In this document: one piece after another, positions 8,338 through 16,541 of the stretch
Layout: each line of letters starts with the position of its first letter
How positions within the stretch are numbered: the first letter of the stretch is position 1
Origin: Planctomycetaceae bacterium
GTDB lineage: Bacteria > Planctomycetota > Planctomycetia > Planctomycetales > Planctomycetaceae
Length of the DNA stretch: 64,000 nucleotides
Assembly: GCA_021732785.1 (NCBI GenBank)
Contig: JAKFUG010000028.1
Location: forward strand, 1-64,000
Direction: 5' to 3'
Made by a program: the position numbers and the translations under genes
The notes under the pieces: generated by a model
What the model saw: only the letters and a program-made list of their open reading frames with translations
Databases searched by the model: none
Told to the model about the DNA's origin: nothing

Positions 8338-9216
8338 ATGGACTTCTTCAAAAAGCTCTTCGCCCGCAAGCCGAAGATCGAGCGCGTGGATGTCGCCAAG
8401 CGGTTCGAGCTGCTCGCGCGGACCGGGCAAGGGAGCATGTCGAAGGTCTGGCGGGCGAAGGACTACATGTCCGGCCGCGTGGTGGCGCTGAAACTGCTCG
8501 ACATCGACAAGACCAAACGCTTTGAAGCCCGTTTCTACGGCATGAAAGTCCGCAAGCCGACCGAAGGCGAAGTCGCCGTTCAACTGAAGCACGAGCACAT
8601 TGTCCAGACCTTCGAGCACGGCATCACGACGAACAACGAACAATATCTGGTGATGGAATTCGTCGAAGGCGTCGGTCTCAGCTATCTGATCGATCTGCAA
8701 AATGACGTGATGAAACAGAACCGGCTGCGGTTCGTGATCGAGCTCGGCGAAGCGATCGAATACTTTCATCGACAGAACTGGATTCATCGCGACCTCTGCC
8801 CGCGGAACGTGCTGCTCGACCGGCAATGGTCGATCAAGCTCATCGATTTTGGGCTCGTCGTGCCCAATACGGAGTTGTTTCAACTGCCGGGCAATCGTAC
8901 GGGGACCGCGAATTACATGGCCCCGGAACTCATCAAACGGATGCGGACCGACCAGCGGATCGACATCTTTTCGTATGCGGTGATGTGTTACGAAATGTAC
9001 GCCCGCCGGTTGCCGTGGGACGCCGCGGAAACACTGGAAGCGGTCATGCAGCACATCAATCAGCCTCCGGTCGATTTGCAGAAAACGGCGAAAGGAATCG
9101 ACCCGCAAGTGGCCGAAACGATCATGCGCGGCCTCGCCGTCCGTCCTGATGAGCGCTGGCAAACCATGGGACAAATGCTGGAACAGTTCCGGGAAGCGTA
9201 CGAGCGGCAGGCGTGA
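8338..9216 (+). CDS. Serine/threonine-type protein kinase, variant catalytic loop
   Basis: The 292-residue protein is a stand-alone kinase domain without a membrane segment or C-terminal sensor. Visible motifs are the glycine loop TGQGSMSKVW (29-38), the ATP-binding lysine in VALKLL (K52), HRDLCPRN (150-157), DFG (170-172) and MAPEL (194-198). The catalytic loop lacks the lysine that Ser/Thr kinases place after HRDL; a cysteine (C154) is there, and the downstream RN resembles the tyrosine kinase pattern. The catalytic Asp152 and metal-binding Asn157 remain, so activity is plausible. It probably phosphorylates cytoplasmic proteins; targets are unknown. It sits between accD and a helicase, flanked on both sides by inverted heptamer repeats. 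Confidence 0.9.
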   Translation: MDFFKKLFARKPKIERVDVAKRFELLARTGQGSMSKVWRAKDYMSGRVVALKLLDIDKTKRFEARFYGMKVRKPTEGEVAVQLKHEHIVQTFEHGITTNNEQYLVMEFVEGVGLSYLIDLQNDVMKQNRLRFVIELGEAIEYFHRQNWIHRDLCPRNVLLDRQWSIKLIDFGLVVPNTELFQLPGNRTGTANYMAPELIKRMRTDQRIDIFSYAVMCYEMYARRLPWDAAETLEAVMQHINQPPVDLQKTAKGIDPQVAETIMRGLAVRPDERWQTMGQMLEQFREAYERQA

Positions 9217-9225
9217 TGATCCGGA

Positions 9226-9302
9226 GTGGGCAGGGGACAGTGGACGGCCGGAGAGAAAGCCGTTCCAACTTCCCCTCTGGCTGTCCCCTATCCACTTTTC
9301 CC
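9226..9302. repeat. Inverted heptamer tandem-repeat element, locus C (GGGGACA type)
   Basis: The left arm 9226-9246 is GTGGGCA, GGGGACA, GTGGACG. The right arm 9269-9302 on the minus strand is GGGAAAA, GTGGATA, GGGGACA, GCCAGAG, GGGAAG. It fills the spacer between the kinase stop and the helicase start and ends 12 bases before that ATG. Confidence 0.7.
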
Positions 9303-9314
9303 TTAGCTTCCCCC

Positions 9315-11285
9315 ATGAGTCACGGATTGACAACACCGCCGCGCCCCACTTCCTCTGCGGACGGTCTCAATCCGGCTCAGCGGGATGCCGTCATCACCAT
9401 GCGTGGCCCGCTGCTGGTTCTTGCCGGGGCAGGCACAGGCAAGACACGCGTGATCACCATGCGGATGGCAGAACTGATTCGGCAAGGTGTCCCCCCGGAA
9501 CGCATCCTGTCGGTCACCTTCACGAACAAAGCCGCGAAGGAAATGCAGGAACGGACGCAGGCGATTCTCGGTCGACGCATGAAGACCCGGCCGGCAATCT
9601 CAACGTTTCACGCGTACTGCGTCCGCGTGCTGCGGGATGAAATCGAAGCGCTGGGATATCCGTCGCAGTTCGTCATCTATGACCGGGGTGATCAGGAATC
9701 CGCGGCTCGTAAAGCACTGCGGGATATCAAGGTGCCCGATGCCGCGCTGCGACCGGGCGATTTGTTGTCGCAGATCAGCCGCTGGAAGACCGCGGGGGTG
9801 GCCCCCGATGAAGCGTCGCAGTTCATCGACGATGACCGCGGGTATCTCGCCGCGGCGGGGTATCGCCGGTATCAGGCTTCGCTGCGCGCCGCGGGGTCGG
9901 TGGACTTCGACGATTTGTTGATGCTCACGTTGCGACTGTTCGACGAGTTCCCGGAAGTTCTCGAACGGCAGCAGAATCGGTTCGAGCATGTGCAGATCGA
10001 CGAGTATCAAGACACGAATGAGTTGCAGTTCCGCATCGTCGCCGAGTTAGTCCGACCGCACCGCAACCTGTGCGTGGTGGGCGATGACGACCAATCAATC
10101 TACGGCTGGCGCGGAGCCGAGATCAAACACATCCTCGGTTTCCAACAGCAATTCCCCGGGGCGAAAGTCGTCCGGTTGCAGGACAACTATCGCTGCACGA
10201 CGCAGATCATCGATGTCGCCAACAAGCTGGTGAAGTGCAACCGCGGCCGGCATGAGAAGACGCTGATTGCCCACAAATCCGGGTCGGATGTCCTGTTCAA
10301 ACCGTATCCCGACGAACAAGCCGAAGCGGAAGGTGTGGTGCGGGACATCAACTATCTGGTCACGCAGCTCAACATCCCCCCGGCGGATATCGCGATTCTC
10401 TTTCGCACCAACGAACAGCCGCGGATCTTTGAAACCGAACTGCGGCGACTGCGTGTGCCGTACACGCTCATCGGCGGGCAATCGTTTTTTGATCGCCGCG
10501 AGGTCCGCGACATCCTTGCCTACATGAAGGTGTTGTCGAACCCGCAGGACGAAGTCTCTCTGCTGCGAATCATCAATGTCCCCACACGCGGCATCGGCGA
10601 CGCGGCGATGGATAAGCTGCTCAACGAAGCGGTCAAATCCGGCCGGACGATCTGGTCCGTCGCTCCGGAGTTGGTGGCGACGAAAACGATCTCCGCGAAA
10701 ACCTACGGATCGGTGCAACGGTTTCATGCGCTGCTGGAGTCCTGGCGACCGCGGTTTGCTGAAAAGGGCGCGATGCTGGTCGATCTCTTTCGCCAGTTCC
10801 TCAAAGAAATCGACTACGACAGCGAAATCGAAAAACAGTACGCCGATCAACAGCAACAGGTCGCGCGGAAAGCCGTCGTCGAAGAATGTCTTAGCGCGGT
10901 GAAAGAGTATCAGTCGCGGTCGCTGCGGCCGTCACTGGGCGGTTTCCTCGAAGAAACGGCTTTGACCGGGAAGGACGACAGTTTCGGTGAGAATCCGGAA
11001 CTCGAACGTCCCGCTGTGAAATTGATGACGTTGCACAGCGCGAAGGGCCTCGAATTCCCGCGGGTCTATCTTGTCGGCTTGGAAGAAGGGATTCTGCCTC
11101 ATCAACGCTCGATTGATGGCGGAACGACGGAAGGAATTGAAGAAGAACGCCGGCTGGCGTATGTCGGTGCGACCCGGGCCCGCGATTTCCTGACGATTTC
11201 GTGGGCCCAAGTGCGGCTTAAATGGGGCAAGATGAAGCCCACGATCCCCTCGCGCTTCCTCGCCGAAATGCAACCCGAAGAATAA
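9315..11285 (+). CDS. UvrD/Rep-type superfamily 1 DNA helicase
   Basis: The product is 656 residues from the ATG at 9315; the frame extends upstream to 9213, but that part would translate the heptamer repeat. Helicase motifs are in order: LNPAQRDAV (Q motif), AGAGTGKTR (Walker A), SVTFTNKAAKEM (Ia), QIDEYQDTN (II), VGDDDQSIYGWRGA (III), then LQDNYRC, TLHSAKGLEFPRVYLVGLEEG (V) and EERRLAYVGATRA (VI). It unwinds DNA 3' to 5' with ATP and would act in repair or replication restart. It is somewhat shorter than Escherichia coli UvrD (720 residues), with the difference at the C-terminus after motif VI, so calling it pcrA, uvrD or rep would be a guess. Confidence 0.93.
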   Translation: MSHGLTTPPRPTSSADGLNPAQRDAVITMRGPLLVLAGAGTGKTRVITMRMAELIRQGVPPERILSVTFTNKAAKEMQERTQAILGRRMKTRPAISTFHAYCVRVLRDEIEALGYPSQFVIYDRGDQESAARKALRDIKVPDAALRPGDLLSQISRWKTAGVAPDEASQFIDDDRGYLAAAGYRRYQASLRAAGSVDFDDLLMLTLRLFDEFPEVLERQQNRFEHVQIDEYQDTNELQFRIVAELVRPHRNLCVVGDDDQSIYGWRGAEIKHILGFQQQFPGAKVVRLQDNYRCTTQIIDVANKLVKCNRGRHEKTLIAHKSGSDVLFKPYPDEQAEAEGVVRDINYLVTQLNIPPADIAILFRTNEQPRIFETELRRLRVPYTLIGGQSFFDRREVRDILAYMKVLSNPQDEVSLLRIINVPTRGIGDAAMDKLLNEAVKSGRTIWSVAPELVATKTISAKTYGSVQRFHALLESWRPRFAEKGAMLVDLFRQFLKEIDYDSEIEKQYADQQQQVARKAVVEECLSAVKEYQSRSLRPSLGGFLEETALTGKDDSFGENPELERPAVKLMTLHSAKGLEFPRVYLVGLEEGILPHQRSIDGGTTEGIEEERRLAYVGATRARDFLTISWAQVRLKWGKMKPTIPSRFLAEMQPEE

Positions 11286-11296
11286 CGATCATGACG

Positions 11297-11318
11297 CCCA
11301 GGGATTGGCATCCCTGGG
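11297..11318. terminator. CCCAGGGAT hairpin after helicase
   Basis: CCCAGGGAT (11297-11305) pairs with ATCCCTGGG (11310-11318) around a four-base loop. It begins 12 bases after the helicase stop and ends 22 bases before tsaB. It lacks a T tract, so it may attenuate rather than fully terminate. It is the second of three near-identical stems in the window. Confidence 0.5.
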
Positions 11319-11340
11319 ATGTTTCCTCCAATGTGAAAAC

Positions 11341-12030
11341 ATGCAACTCCTCGCGATCGAAACCAGCGGCCTCTCCGGCTCCGTTGCCCTCTGGCGAGAC
11401 GGCGTGGTGACCGAACGCTCGCTCGCTGTCGAGGGCCGACGCCATGCGCAAACGCTCATCGCCGAATTGAAAGCCCTGCTCGATGACCGCGGCGTCGCTC
11501 TCAAGAACATCGACGGCATCGTCGTCAGCATCGGTCCCGGCAGCTTTACCGGGCTGCGCGTGGGTGTCGTTGCTGCGAAGACGATTGCCTACGCCATCGG
11601 CTGCGGCGTCCTCGCGGTCGATACATTGGCGTCATTCGCAGAGCAAGCCCCGGCCGAGTGGTCGCGCGTGTCGGTCATCAGTGATGCCCAGCGCGGCGAT
11701 CTGTTCGTGGGTGAATATCGACGCGATTCCCACGGCCATTTCGAGCGGCTGACCCCCGTGCGGATCATCGCCGGGGAAACATTTCATGCGGGACTCATCG
11801 TGACGGACATCGTGCTCGGTCCCAGTGCCCGCCGATGGGAAACGGTCGCCGACAGGCCACGGTTCATTCACGACGCATGGTCGCTGCAACCCTCCGCGAC
11901 TGGTGTGATCACTCTCGCCGCTCGACGGTGGGCCGCCGGAGATCGCAGCGATTTGTGGACGCTCGCCCCATTCTATCTGCGACCCAGTGCCGCGGAAGAA
12001 AAACGGGCGCTATCCGAGCCACGACCGTAA
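11341..12030 (+). CDS. tsaB: tRNA threonylcarbamoyladenosine biosynthesis protein TsaB
   Basis: The product is 229 residues from the ATG at 11341. It shows the ASKHA-fold start LLAIETSGLSGSVAL and the family block IDGIVVSIGPGSFTGLRVGVVAAKTIAY, followed by GCGVLAVDTLAS. TsaB is the scaffold partner of TsaD and TsaE in making t6A at position 37 of ANN-decoding tRNAs; it binds TsaD but is not itself catalytic. The C-terminal half is less conserved, as expected, and ends FYLRPSAAEEKR, which matches the usual PxYLRxxxAE tail. Its stop codon lies within the left arm of a 188-bp nested inverted repeat. Confidence 0.93.
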   Translation: MQLLAIETSGLSGSVALWRDGVVTERSLAVEGRRHAQTLIAELKALLDDRGVALKNIDGIVVSIGPGSFTGLRVGVVAAKTIAYAIGCGVLAVDTLASFAEQAPAEWSRVSVISDAQRGDLFVGEYRRDSHGHFERLTPVRIIAGETFHAGLIVTDIVLGPSARRWETVADRPRFIHDAWSLQPSATGVITLAARRWAAGDRSDLWTLAPFYLRPSAAEEKRALSEPRP

Positions 12031-12201
12031 GAGAGCGCGTTCATAACTCGTTCCCATGCTCCGCGTGGGAACGCACGGTCGCGACGCTCTGCGTCGCCTG
12101 GCGACTCGAAGACGACGCAGAGCGTCGAAGAAAGCGGTTCCCACGCGGAGCATGGGAACCAGAAGAGCAACGGAACATGCTCCCTCGCGGTCGCGGCTCG
12201 G
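12014..12201. repeat. Large nested inverted repeat between convergent genes
   Basis: Three arm pairs nest within 188 bp. The outer arms 12014-12042 and about 12172-12201 match imperfectly (CCGAGCC...GACCG...GAGC...GTTC). The middle arms 12050-12072 and 12137-12159 are perfect 23-bp inverted copies starting GTTCCCATGCTCCGCG. The inner arms share GACGCTCTGCGTCG and its complement near 12083 and 12113. It covers the tsaB stop and ends eight bases before the end of the convergent propeller gene. Confidence 0.8.
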
Positions 12202-12208
12202 ACGGAGA

Positions 12209-13288
12209 TCAACCAAACCGGACGGCGTAAATTGGCGGCAAATGGTAAGGCAGCGCGGTCCACTCATCGCCGCCGTTGGATGTGGTCCACAGGTTGCCCG
12301 TCGTGGAGCCGAACGCCAGATTGTCGCCGGTTTCGTCGATATCGAGCGCGTGGCGGAAGACGAGATCGTAACAGTACTTTTGCGGCAAGCCGTTCGTCAG
12401 CACCTCGCACGATTGACCGCCGTCGCGAGTGCGGGTGACCGAGAGCTTGCCGTCGACCGGCACACGCGTTTCGTCTTTGACGGCGGGGACAAACCACGCG
12501 GTGTCGCTCTTCGTGGGATGAACAACCACGCCGAAGCCGAACGACGACGGCTTCAACCCGGTCACGTGCGACCAACTGCGGGCGTTGTCCGTCGTGCGGA
12601 AGACGCCGTTGTGATGTTGCACCCACAGGACATCGGGATTCGACGGGCAGCGGACCATGCGGTGCGGGTCCTGAATGTTCTCGTCGAATTGTTTCTCCGG
12701 CGGCATGTACTCGGCGAAGATGCCCTTCGCTGCCAACGCCCACGTTTGTCCGGCGTCTTCGGTCCGCCAGACGCCGCCGCAGGAAACGGCCATCAGCACA
12801 TGCTGGTGATTCCGCGGATCAACGCAGATCGAATGAATCCCTGGCTTGTCCGCCCCGCCGCCGAACCAGCCCTTGCGCTCTTCGCGATTCCACAAGGTGG
12901 TGTTGAGCGTCCATGTTGCCCCGGCATCCGGAGAATAGAACAGGCCGCCCGGAATGGTCCCCGTCCATAATGTTTCGGGGCGATTCGGATCGGCGACTTC
13001 GAGCGCCCAGATTTGCATCAGGCTGTCGCCGGTGCCATCTTCGGCTTTGGGATACGCCGGGACGGCGACTTCGGTCCATGTCGCGCCGTCGTCATCGGAG
13101 CGATGCAATTTCACGCCAAAGTGACCGTGATTGAGGGCGGCATACACGCGATTCTGTGCCGGTTGCGGCAAGACCATCGAGGTCGGTGCGGCCAGAAACG
13201 AGACGCGTTCAACGTCCCATTTCCCGTTCCGCAACCGCAGATCGAACACCCCCTTGCGTGTCGCCACCCACAACCGATCCGACATCAC
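12209..13288 (-). CDS. BNR-repeat (sialidase-like) beta-propeller protein
   Basis: The 359-residue product starts at a GTG at 13288 (the adjacent ATG at 13285 is equally possible), after GGGGGA. It has at least four Asp-box (S/T-x-D-x-G-x-T-W) motifs: RSDDDGATWTEV, YSPDAGATWTL, RTEDAGQTWAL and RTTDNARSWSHV, plus TTSNGGDEWTAL at the end. These repeats fold as a six- or seven-bladed propeller, as in sialidases and photosystem assembly factors. There is no signal peptide, so it is probably cytoplasmic, and the catalytic Arg/Tyr set of sialidases is not evident. Its start overlaps the stop of an upstream MoaD/ThiS-like gene by one base, indicating translational coupling and a shared job. Confidence 0.85.
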   Translation of the reverse strand: MMSDRLWVATRKGVFDLRLRNGKWDVERVSFLAAPTSMVLPQPAQNRVYAALNHGHFGVKLHRSDDDGATWTEVAVPAYPKAEDGTGDSLMQIWALEVADPNRPETLWTGTIPGGLFYSPDAGATWTLNTTLWNREERKGWFGGGADKPGIHSICVDPRNHQHVLMAVSCGGVWRTEDAGQTWALAAKGIFAEYMPPEKQFDENIQDPHRMVRCPSNPDVLWVQHHNGVFRTTDNARSWSHVTGLKPSSFGFGVVVHPTKSDTAWFVPAVKDETRVPVDGKLSVTRTRDGGQSCEVLTNGLPQKYCYDLVFRHALDIDETGDNLAFGSTTGNLWTTSNGGDEWTALPYHLPPIYAVRFG

Positions 13289-13560
13289 TATCCCCCGGAA
13301 AGGGCCTGGAAAACGTAGATTTCGTCGTTGTCTGCCACCACATCGGTCAATCGAAGGCGATCGTGAATCGCCGATCCGTTGATGAAGATCGTCACATGTT
13401 GCCGCAGCCGGTCCTGGTCATCCAGAACGTAGCCCCGCAGCCGCGGCTCGTCGGTGAATGCCGCGGCAAGCACCGCCGCCAGCGTCGTACCGGAGTAACT
13501 CCGGCGCGACGTGTCAAACAGATGCTGTCGCAGATGCGGCGTCCAGTCGATGGTGGCCAT
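13288..13560 (-). CDS. MoaD/ThiS-like ubiquitin-fold protein ending in Gly-Gly
   Basis: The 90-residue product has the small beta-grasp pattern of sulfur carriers: LAAVLAAAF near residue 30, LRGYVLDDQDRLRQHVTIFINGSAI in the middle, the conserved turn DVVADNDEIYVFQALSGG, and a terminal Gly-Gly. In MoaD and ThiS the terminal glycine is adenylated and thiocarboxylated by an E1-like enzyme to donate sulfur. Here no moaE, thiG, thiF or moeB lies nearby. The gene is coupled directly to the BNR propeller gene (TAGTG overlap). The role could be sulfur transfer to an unknown product or conjugation to a protein. The fold call is strong; the pathway is not known to me. Confidence 0.85.
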   Translation of the reverse strand: MATIDWTPHLRQHLFDTSRRSYSGTTLAAVLAAAFTDEPRLRGYVLDDQDRLRQHVTIFINGSAIHDRLRLTDVVADNDEIYVFQALSGG

Positions 13561-13741
13561 GCTGGTAGTGTACGAATTGGTGAAGGGGTTGCAATCCCGC
13601 TTTGATCACAGACCGAATAAGAGTTGCCATGCAGGGAGCGGGTTGGTTCTGCGAAGCGGCAAGCGTGTTGGTGGCGCTACAGGTGCGATCGGACCAGCGT
13701 TATGATAAACCTCAATTCAATCACTTACCGATGGACCCGCT

Positions 13742-15031
13742 ATGACCGTTTCCCGCCCGCAAAGTCAGCGTCAGTTTGAACGTGCCCAGCGCGTGATTCC
13801 CGGCGGTGTGAACAGCCCGGCCCGCGCCTTCGGCGGCGTCGGCGGCACGCCTGTCTTCATCGACCGCGGCGACGGTCCGTATCTGTATGATATTGATGGA
13901 AATCACTATCTCGATTACATCGGTTCGTGGGGACCGCACATCCTCGGGCACCGCCATCCGGCGATCATGACGGCGATTCAAGCAGCGCTCGAAAAAGGAA
14001 CAAGCTTTGGTGCGCCGACGGTGCTCGAAAGTGAACTCGCCGAGCGGGTGATCGCGGCGGTCCCGTCGATGGAACTCGTCCGCATGGTGAACTCCGGGAC
14101 GGAAGCCACGATGAGCGCAATCCGCGTCGCACGGGGCTTCACGGGTCGCGAAACGATCGTCAAGTTCGCCGGCTGTTATCACGGCCATGTCGACAGCCTG
14201 CTGGTGAAGGCGGGCAGCGGAGCGCTCACGCACGGCAACCCGTCGAGTCCCGGTGTCCCCGCCGGCTGCACGCAGGACACGCTCGTGCTGGAATACAACG
14301 ACAGCCAGCAACTCGCCGAGGCGTTCGCCAAGCAGGGGGACAAAATCGCCGCGGTGATTCTGGAACCGGTTGTCGGCAATATGGGCCTCGTCATTCCGAG
14401 CATGGAGTTCCTCACCACGCTGCGAAAACTCTGCGATCACCACGGCACGGTTCTCATCTTCGATGAAGTGATGACCGGTTTCCGGTTGGCATACGGCGGG
14501 GCACAGGAGCTGTTCGGCATTCGTCCGGATATGACCACACTGGGAAAAATCCTCGGTGCAGGAATGCCGGTCGGGGCGTATGGCGGTCGGGCGGAGATAA
14601 TGCGGAAGGTGTCGCCGCTCGGGCCGGTGTATCAAGCCGGTACGCTCTCCGGCAACCCGGTCGCGATGGCCGCGGGGATGGCGATGCTCGACACGCTCAA
14701 GGCAACCGATCCGTATCCAAAGCTGGCCGATTATACGCGGCGGCTTGCCATGGGGTTGTCCGCGATCGCCACGAAGCACGGCATCCCGCATTCGTGTCCG
14801 CACGTGGGCAGCATGATCACGCTCTTCTTCGCCGCTGAGCCCGTGACGAATTATGCGACCGCGACCATGAGCGACACCGCCCGCTTCGCGAAGTTTTTCC
14901 ATGCGATGCTCGACCGCGGCATCTATCTCGCGTGCAGCCAATACGAAGCGCACTTCGTCTCTGCCGCCCACACCGAAGAGCACCTTCAGGAAACTCTCAC
15001 CGCCGCGGAAGAGGCGCTGGCGATGTGCTAG
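13742..15031 (+). CDS. hemL: Glutamate-1-semialdehyde 2,1-aminomutase
   Basis: The 429-residue product is full length for the family. It shows the N-terminal [13 protein letters not shown], the [15 protein letters not shown] segment, [25 protein letters not shown] and the PLP-binding lysine K269 in [18 protein letters not shown]. It converts glutamate-1-semialdehyde to 5-aminolevulinate in the C5 route to heme and other tetrapyrroles, using pyridoxal phosphate as cofactor. It sits alone: the neighbours on the left are on the other strand, and a 237-bp spacer separates it from the next gene. A TATGAT at 13701-13706 could be its -10 box, but no clear -35 is visible. Confidence 0.96.
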   Translation: MTVSRPQSQRQFERAQRVIPGGVNSPARAFGGVGGTPVFIDRGDGPYLYDIDGNHYLDYIGSWGPHILGHRHPAIMTAIQAALEKGTSFGAPTVLESELAERVIAAVPSMELVRMVNSGTEATMSAIRVARGFTGRETIVKFAGCYHGHVDSLLVKAGSGALTHGNPSSPGVPAGCTQDTLVLEYNDSQQLAEAFAKQGDKIAAVILEPVVGNMGLVIPSMEFLTTLRKLCDHHGTVLIFDEVMTGFRLAYGGAQELFGIRPDMTTLGKILGAGMPVGAYGGRAEIMRKVSPLGPVYQAGTLSGNPVAMAAGMAMLDTLKATDPYPKLADYTRRLAMGLSAIATKHGIPHSCPHVGSMITLFFAAEPVTNYATATMSDTARFAKFFHAMLDRGIYLACSQYEAHFVSAAHTEEHLQETLTAAEEALAMC

Positions 15032-15205
15032 ACGAAATGGAAGCTCGAGCACAAGGCCGGCTTATCAAATTGTAATCGGAATGGTATTGGACCAAGGCGC
15101 TGGGCCGTGTATTGTCGGAACGCTTTCGATTCCGGGGCGATGCCTCGGGTTGGTCGCGATTGGACCGTTGGCCCGCAAAGATTCCTGTTAACCCGCCTCC
15201 TGCCC

Positions 15206-15225
15206 CGCTTGCGGTTTCGCTCTGC
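15206..15225 (+). repeat. Dispersed CGCTTGCGGTTTCGC motif, copy 1
   Basis: The sequence CGCTTGCGGTTTCGC occurs here in the spacer between hemL and the cyanophycinase-like gene. Related copies lie at 37325-37348 (inverted), 40759-40800 and 44027-44069. This one is the least complete, since the CCCCGC tail is replaced. Confidence 0.5.
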
Positions 15226-15268
15226 ACATTGATCCCACCCCATTATCTCCCAACAAGGATGTTTGAAG

Positions 15269-16051
15269 ATGAGGTTTGGTTTTTCCACGCTCTTCGTGTT
15301 GATGGTTGCGTCCCCTGGTTTCGCTGCGGAACCGCAAGGAACCGTTGTGCTTCACGGCGGTGGGTCCGTGGATTCGGCCGTGCGCGATAAATTTCTGGAA
15401 CTGGCGGGGGGCAAGAACGCTCGCCTGCTCGTGATCCCGACCGCCGATACCGATACGCCGTATGATGACGGCCGGCTGGAAATCTGGCGTCGACGTTCGC
15501 CGGCATCGGTCGCCCTGTTACACGCTTCCACTCATACCGAAGCGGAACGCGAGGCTTTTGCGGAACCACTGAAGACCGCGACCGGCGTGTGGATCAGCGG
15601 CGGATATCAATCAAAACTGGCGAGCGTTTATCTCCGCACTCCCGTGGAACGAGAACTCGCGGCGCTCCTCAAACGGGGTGGCGTCATCGGCGGCACCTCC
15701 GCCGGCGCGGCGATTCAAAGCCGGGTGATGTTGACTCGCGGTGATATGCTGGAAGGTTTCGATCACGTCCCGGCGACGATTGTCGACCAGCATTTTCTCG
15801 CCCGGAATCGGCAGGAGCGTCTGTGGCACGCACTCGCCCGACATCCGAAATACATCGGCATCGGCATCGACGAGGACACGACCGCCATTATCACGGGCAA
15901 CCGGCTCACCGTCATGGGTGAATCGACCGTTTCCATTTGTTCCGCGCCGCGCCAGGGAGACCGCAAGCTGCGGCAACTGAAGGATGGCGAGCAACTCGAT
16001 TTGAGCACGCTGCGAATGGAACTCACCGGCAACGAAGCCAACGCCGAATGA
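15269..16051 (+). CDS. Cyanophycinase-like S51 family peptidase with signal peptide
   Basis: The 260-residue product starts at the ATG at 15269, behind AAGGA. Residues 1-20 form a signal peptide ending in GFAA. The mature part shows VVLHGGGS, LLVIPTADTDTP, GVWISGGYQS and the nucleophile motif GGTSAGAAI with Ser144, which defines the S51 serine peptidases. Cyanophycinase splits the Asp-Arg storage polymer cyanophycin into dipeptides; other S51 members cut Asp-containing peptides. Export suggests it works on extracellular or periplasmic polymer rather than a cell's own cytoplasmic granule. No cyanophycin synthetase is in the window, so the substrate is unproven. Confidence 0.88.
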   Translation: MRFGFSTLFVLMVASPGFAAEPQGTVVLHGGGSVDSAVRDKFLELAGGKNARLLVIPTADTDTPYDDGRLEIWRRRSPASVALLHASTHTEAEREAFAEPLKTATGVWISGGYQSKLASVYLRTPVERELAALLKRGGVIGGTSAGAAIQSRVMLTRGDMLEGFDHVPATIVDQHFLARNRQERLWHALARHPKYIGIGIDEDTTAIITGNRLTVMGESTVSICSAPRQGDRKLRQLKDGEQLDLSTLRMELTGNEANAE

Positions 16052-16058
16052 TGGTCGG

Positions 16059-16427
16059 CTATTCCTCGTCGCCCGCGGTGTCGTCCAGTTCGTCGTCTTT
16101 CGCACCGCGCGAAGTCCGCTTCTTCTTGGTTTCCGTCTTGCGAAAAATCGCCACGACGTCTTCGATGGGAACCACATAGAGGACGTTGTTCGCTTCGAGA
16201 TCCACCGGGATCGCATTCTTCGGATGGAAAATCACGCGATCGTATTTGCGGATCGGGAAGTCGATGTCCCGTTCAATCTGGGCGCTGATTTCGACAACGC
16301 GCCCAGTAATGGTCGGGATTTCCGCCTGATCGGAAAGGACGATGCCGCCGCGAGTTTTGTGGCGGTTTTCGTCTTTGCGAATCAAAATCCGCTTGCCCAG
16401 CGGCTCAACAACATCGACCACGAACAT
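16059..16427 (-). CDS. Divergent GroES-type co-chaperonin
   Basis: The 122-residue product begins after AGGAG. Residues 7-98 follow the Cpn10 pattern: VEPLGKRILIRKDE, the mobile loop RGGIVLSDQAEIPTITGRVVEI, YDRVIFHP and the late VLYVVPIEDVVAIF. GroES caps GroEL and helps enclose folding substrates. It is longer than the usual 95-100 residues because of a charged tail (KKKRTSRGAKDDELDDTAGDEE). The hydrophobic IVL tripeptide that contacts GroEL is intact. No groEL is adjacent, so this is an isolated paralogue, possibly specialised. It is convergent with the cyanophycinase-like gene, with seven bases between them. Confidence 0.85.
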   Translation of the reverse strand: MFVVDVVEPLGKRILIRKDENRHKTRGGIVLSDQAEIPTITGRVVEISAQIERDIDFPIRKYDRVIFHPKNAIPVDLEANNVLYVVPIEDVVAIFRKTETKKKRTSRGAKDDELDDTAGDEE

Positions 16428-16541
16428 CGCTCCTGAAAACTTGACATCCGTCCCTTGATGGATTGTAGCGCTGGCGGTGGCTGTCGGAAACCCCGGAGCC
16501 CATGTTTGTGCCCACCCCGCGGGCTGTCCAGGTGGATTTGC

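Noticed and set aside
12056-12970. 304-codon plus-strand frame over the propeller gene
   Set aside because: It begins inside the nested inverted repeat and reads antisense to the BNR gene.
13721-15052. 443-codon minus-strand frame opposite hemL
   Set aside because: hemL is unambiguous on the other strand and the translation lacks motifs.
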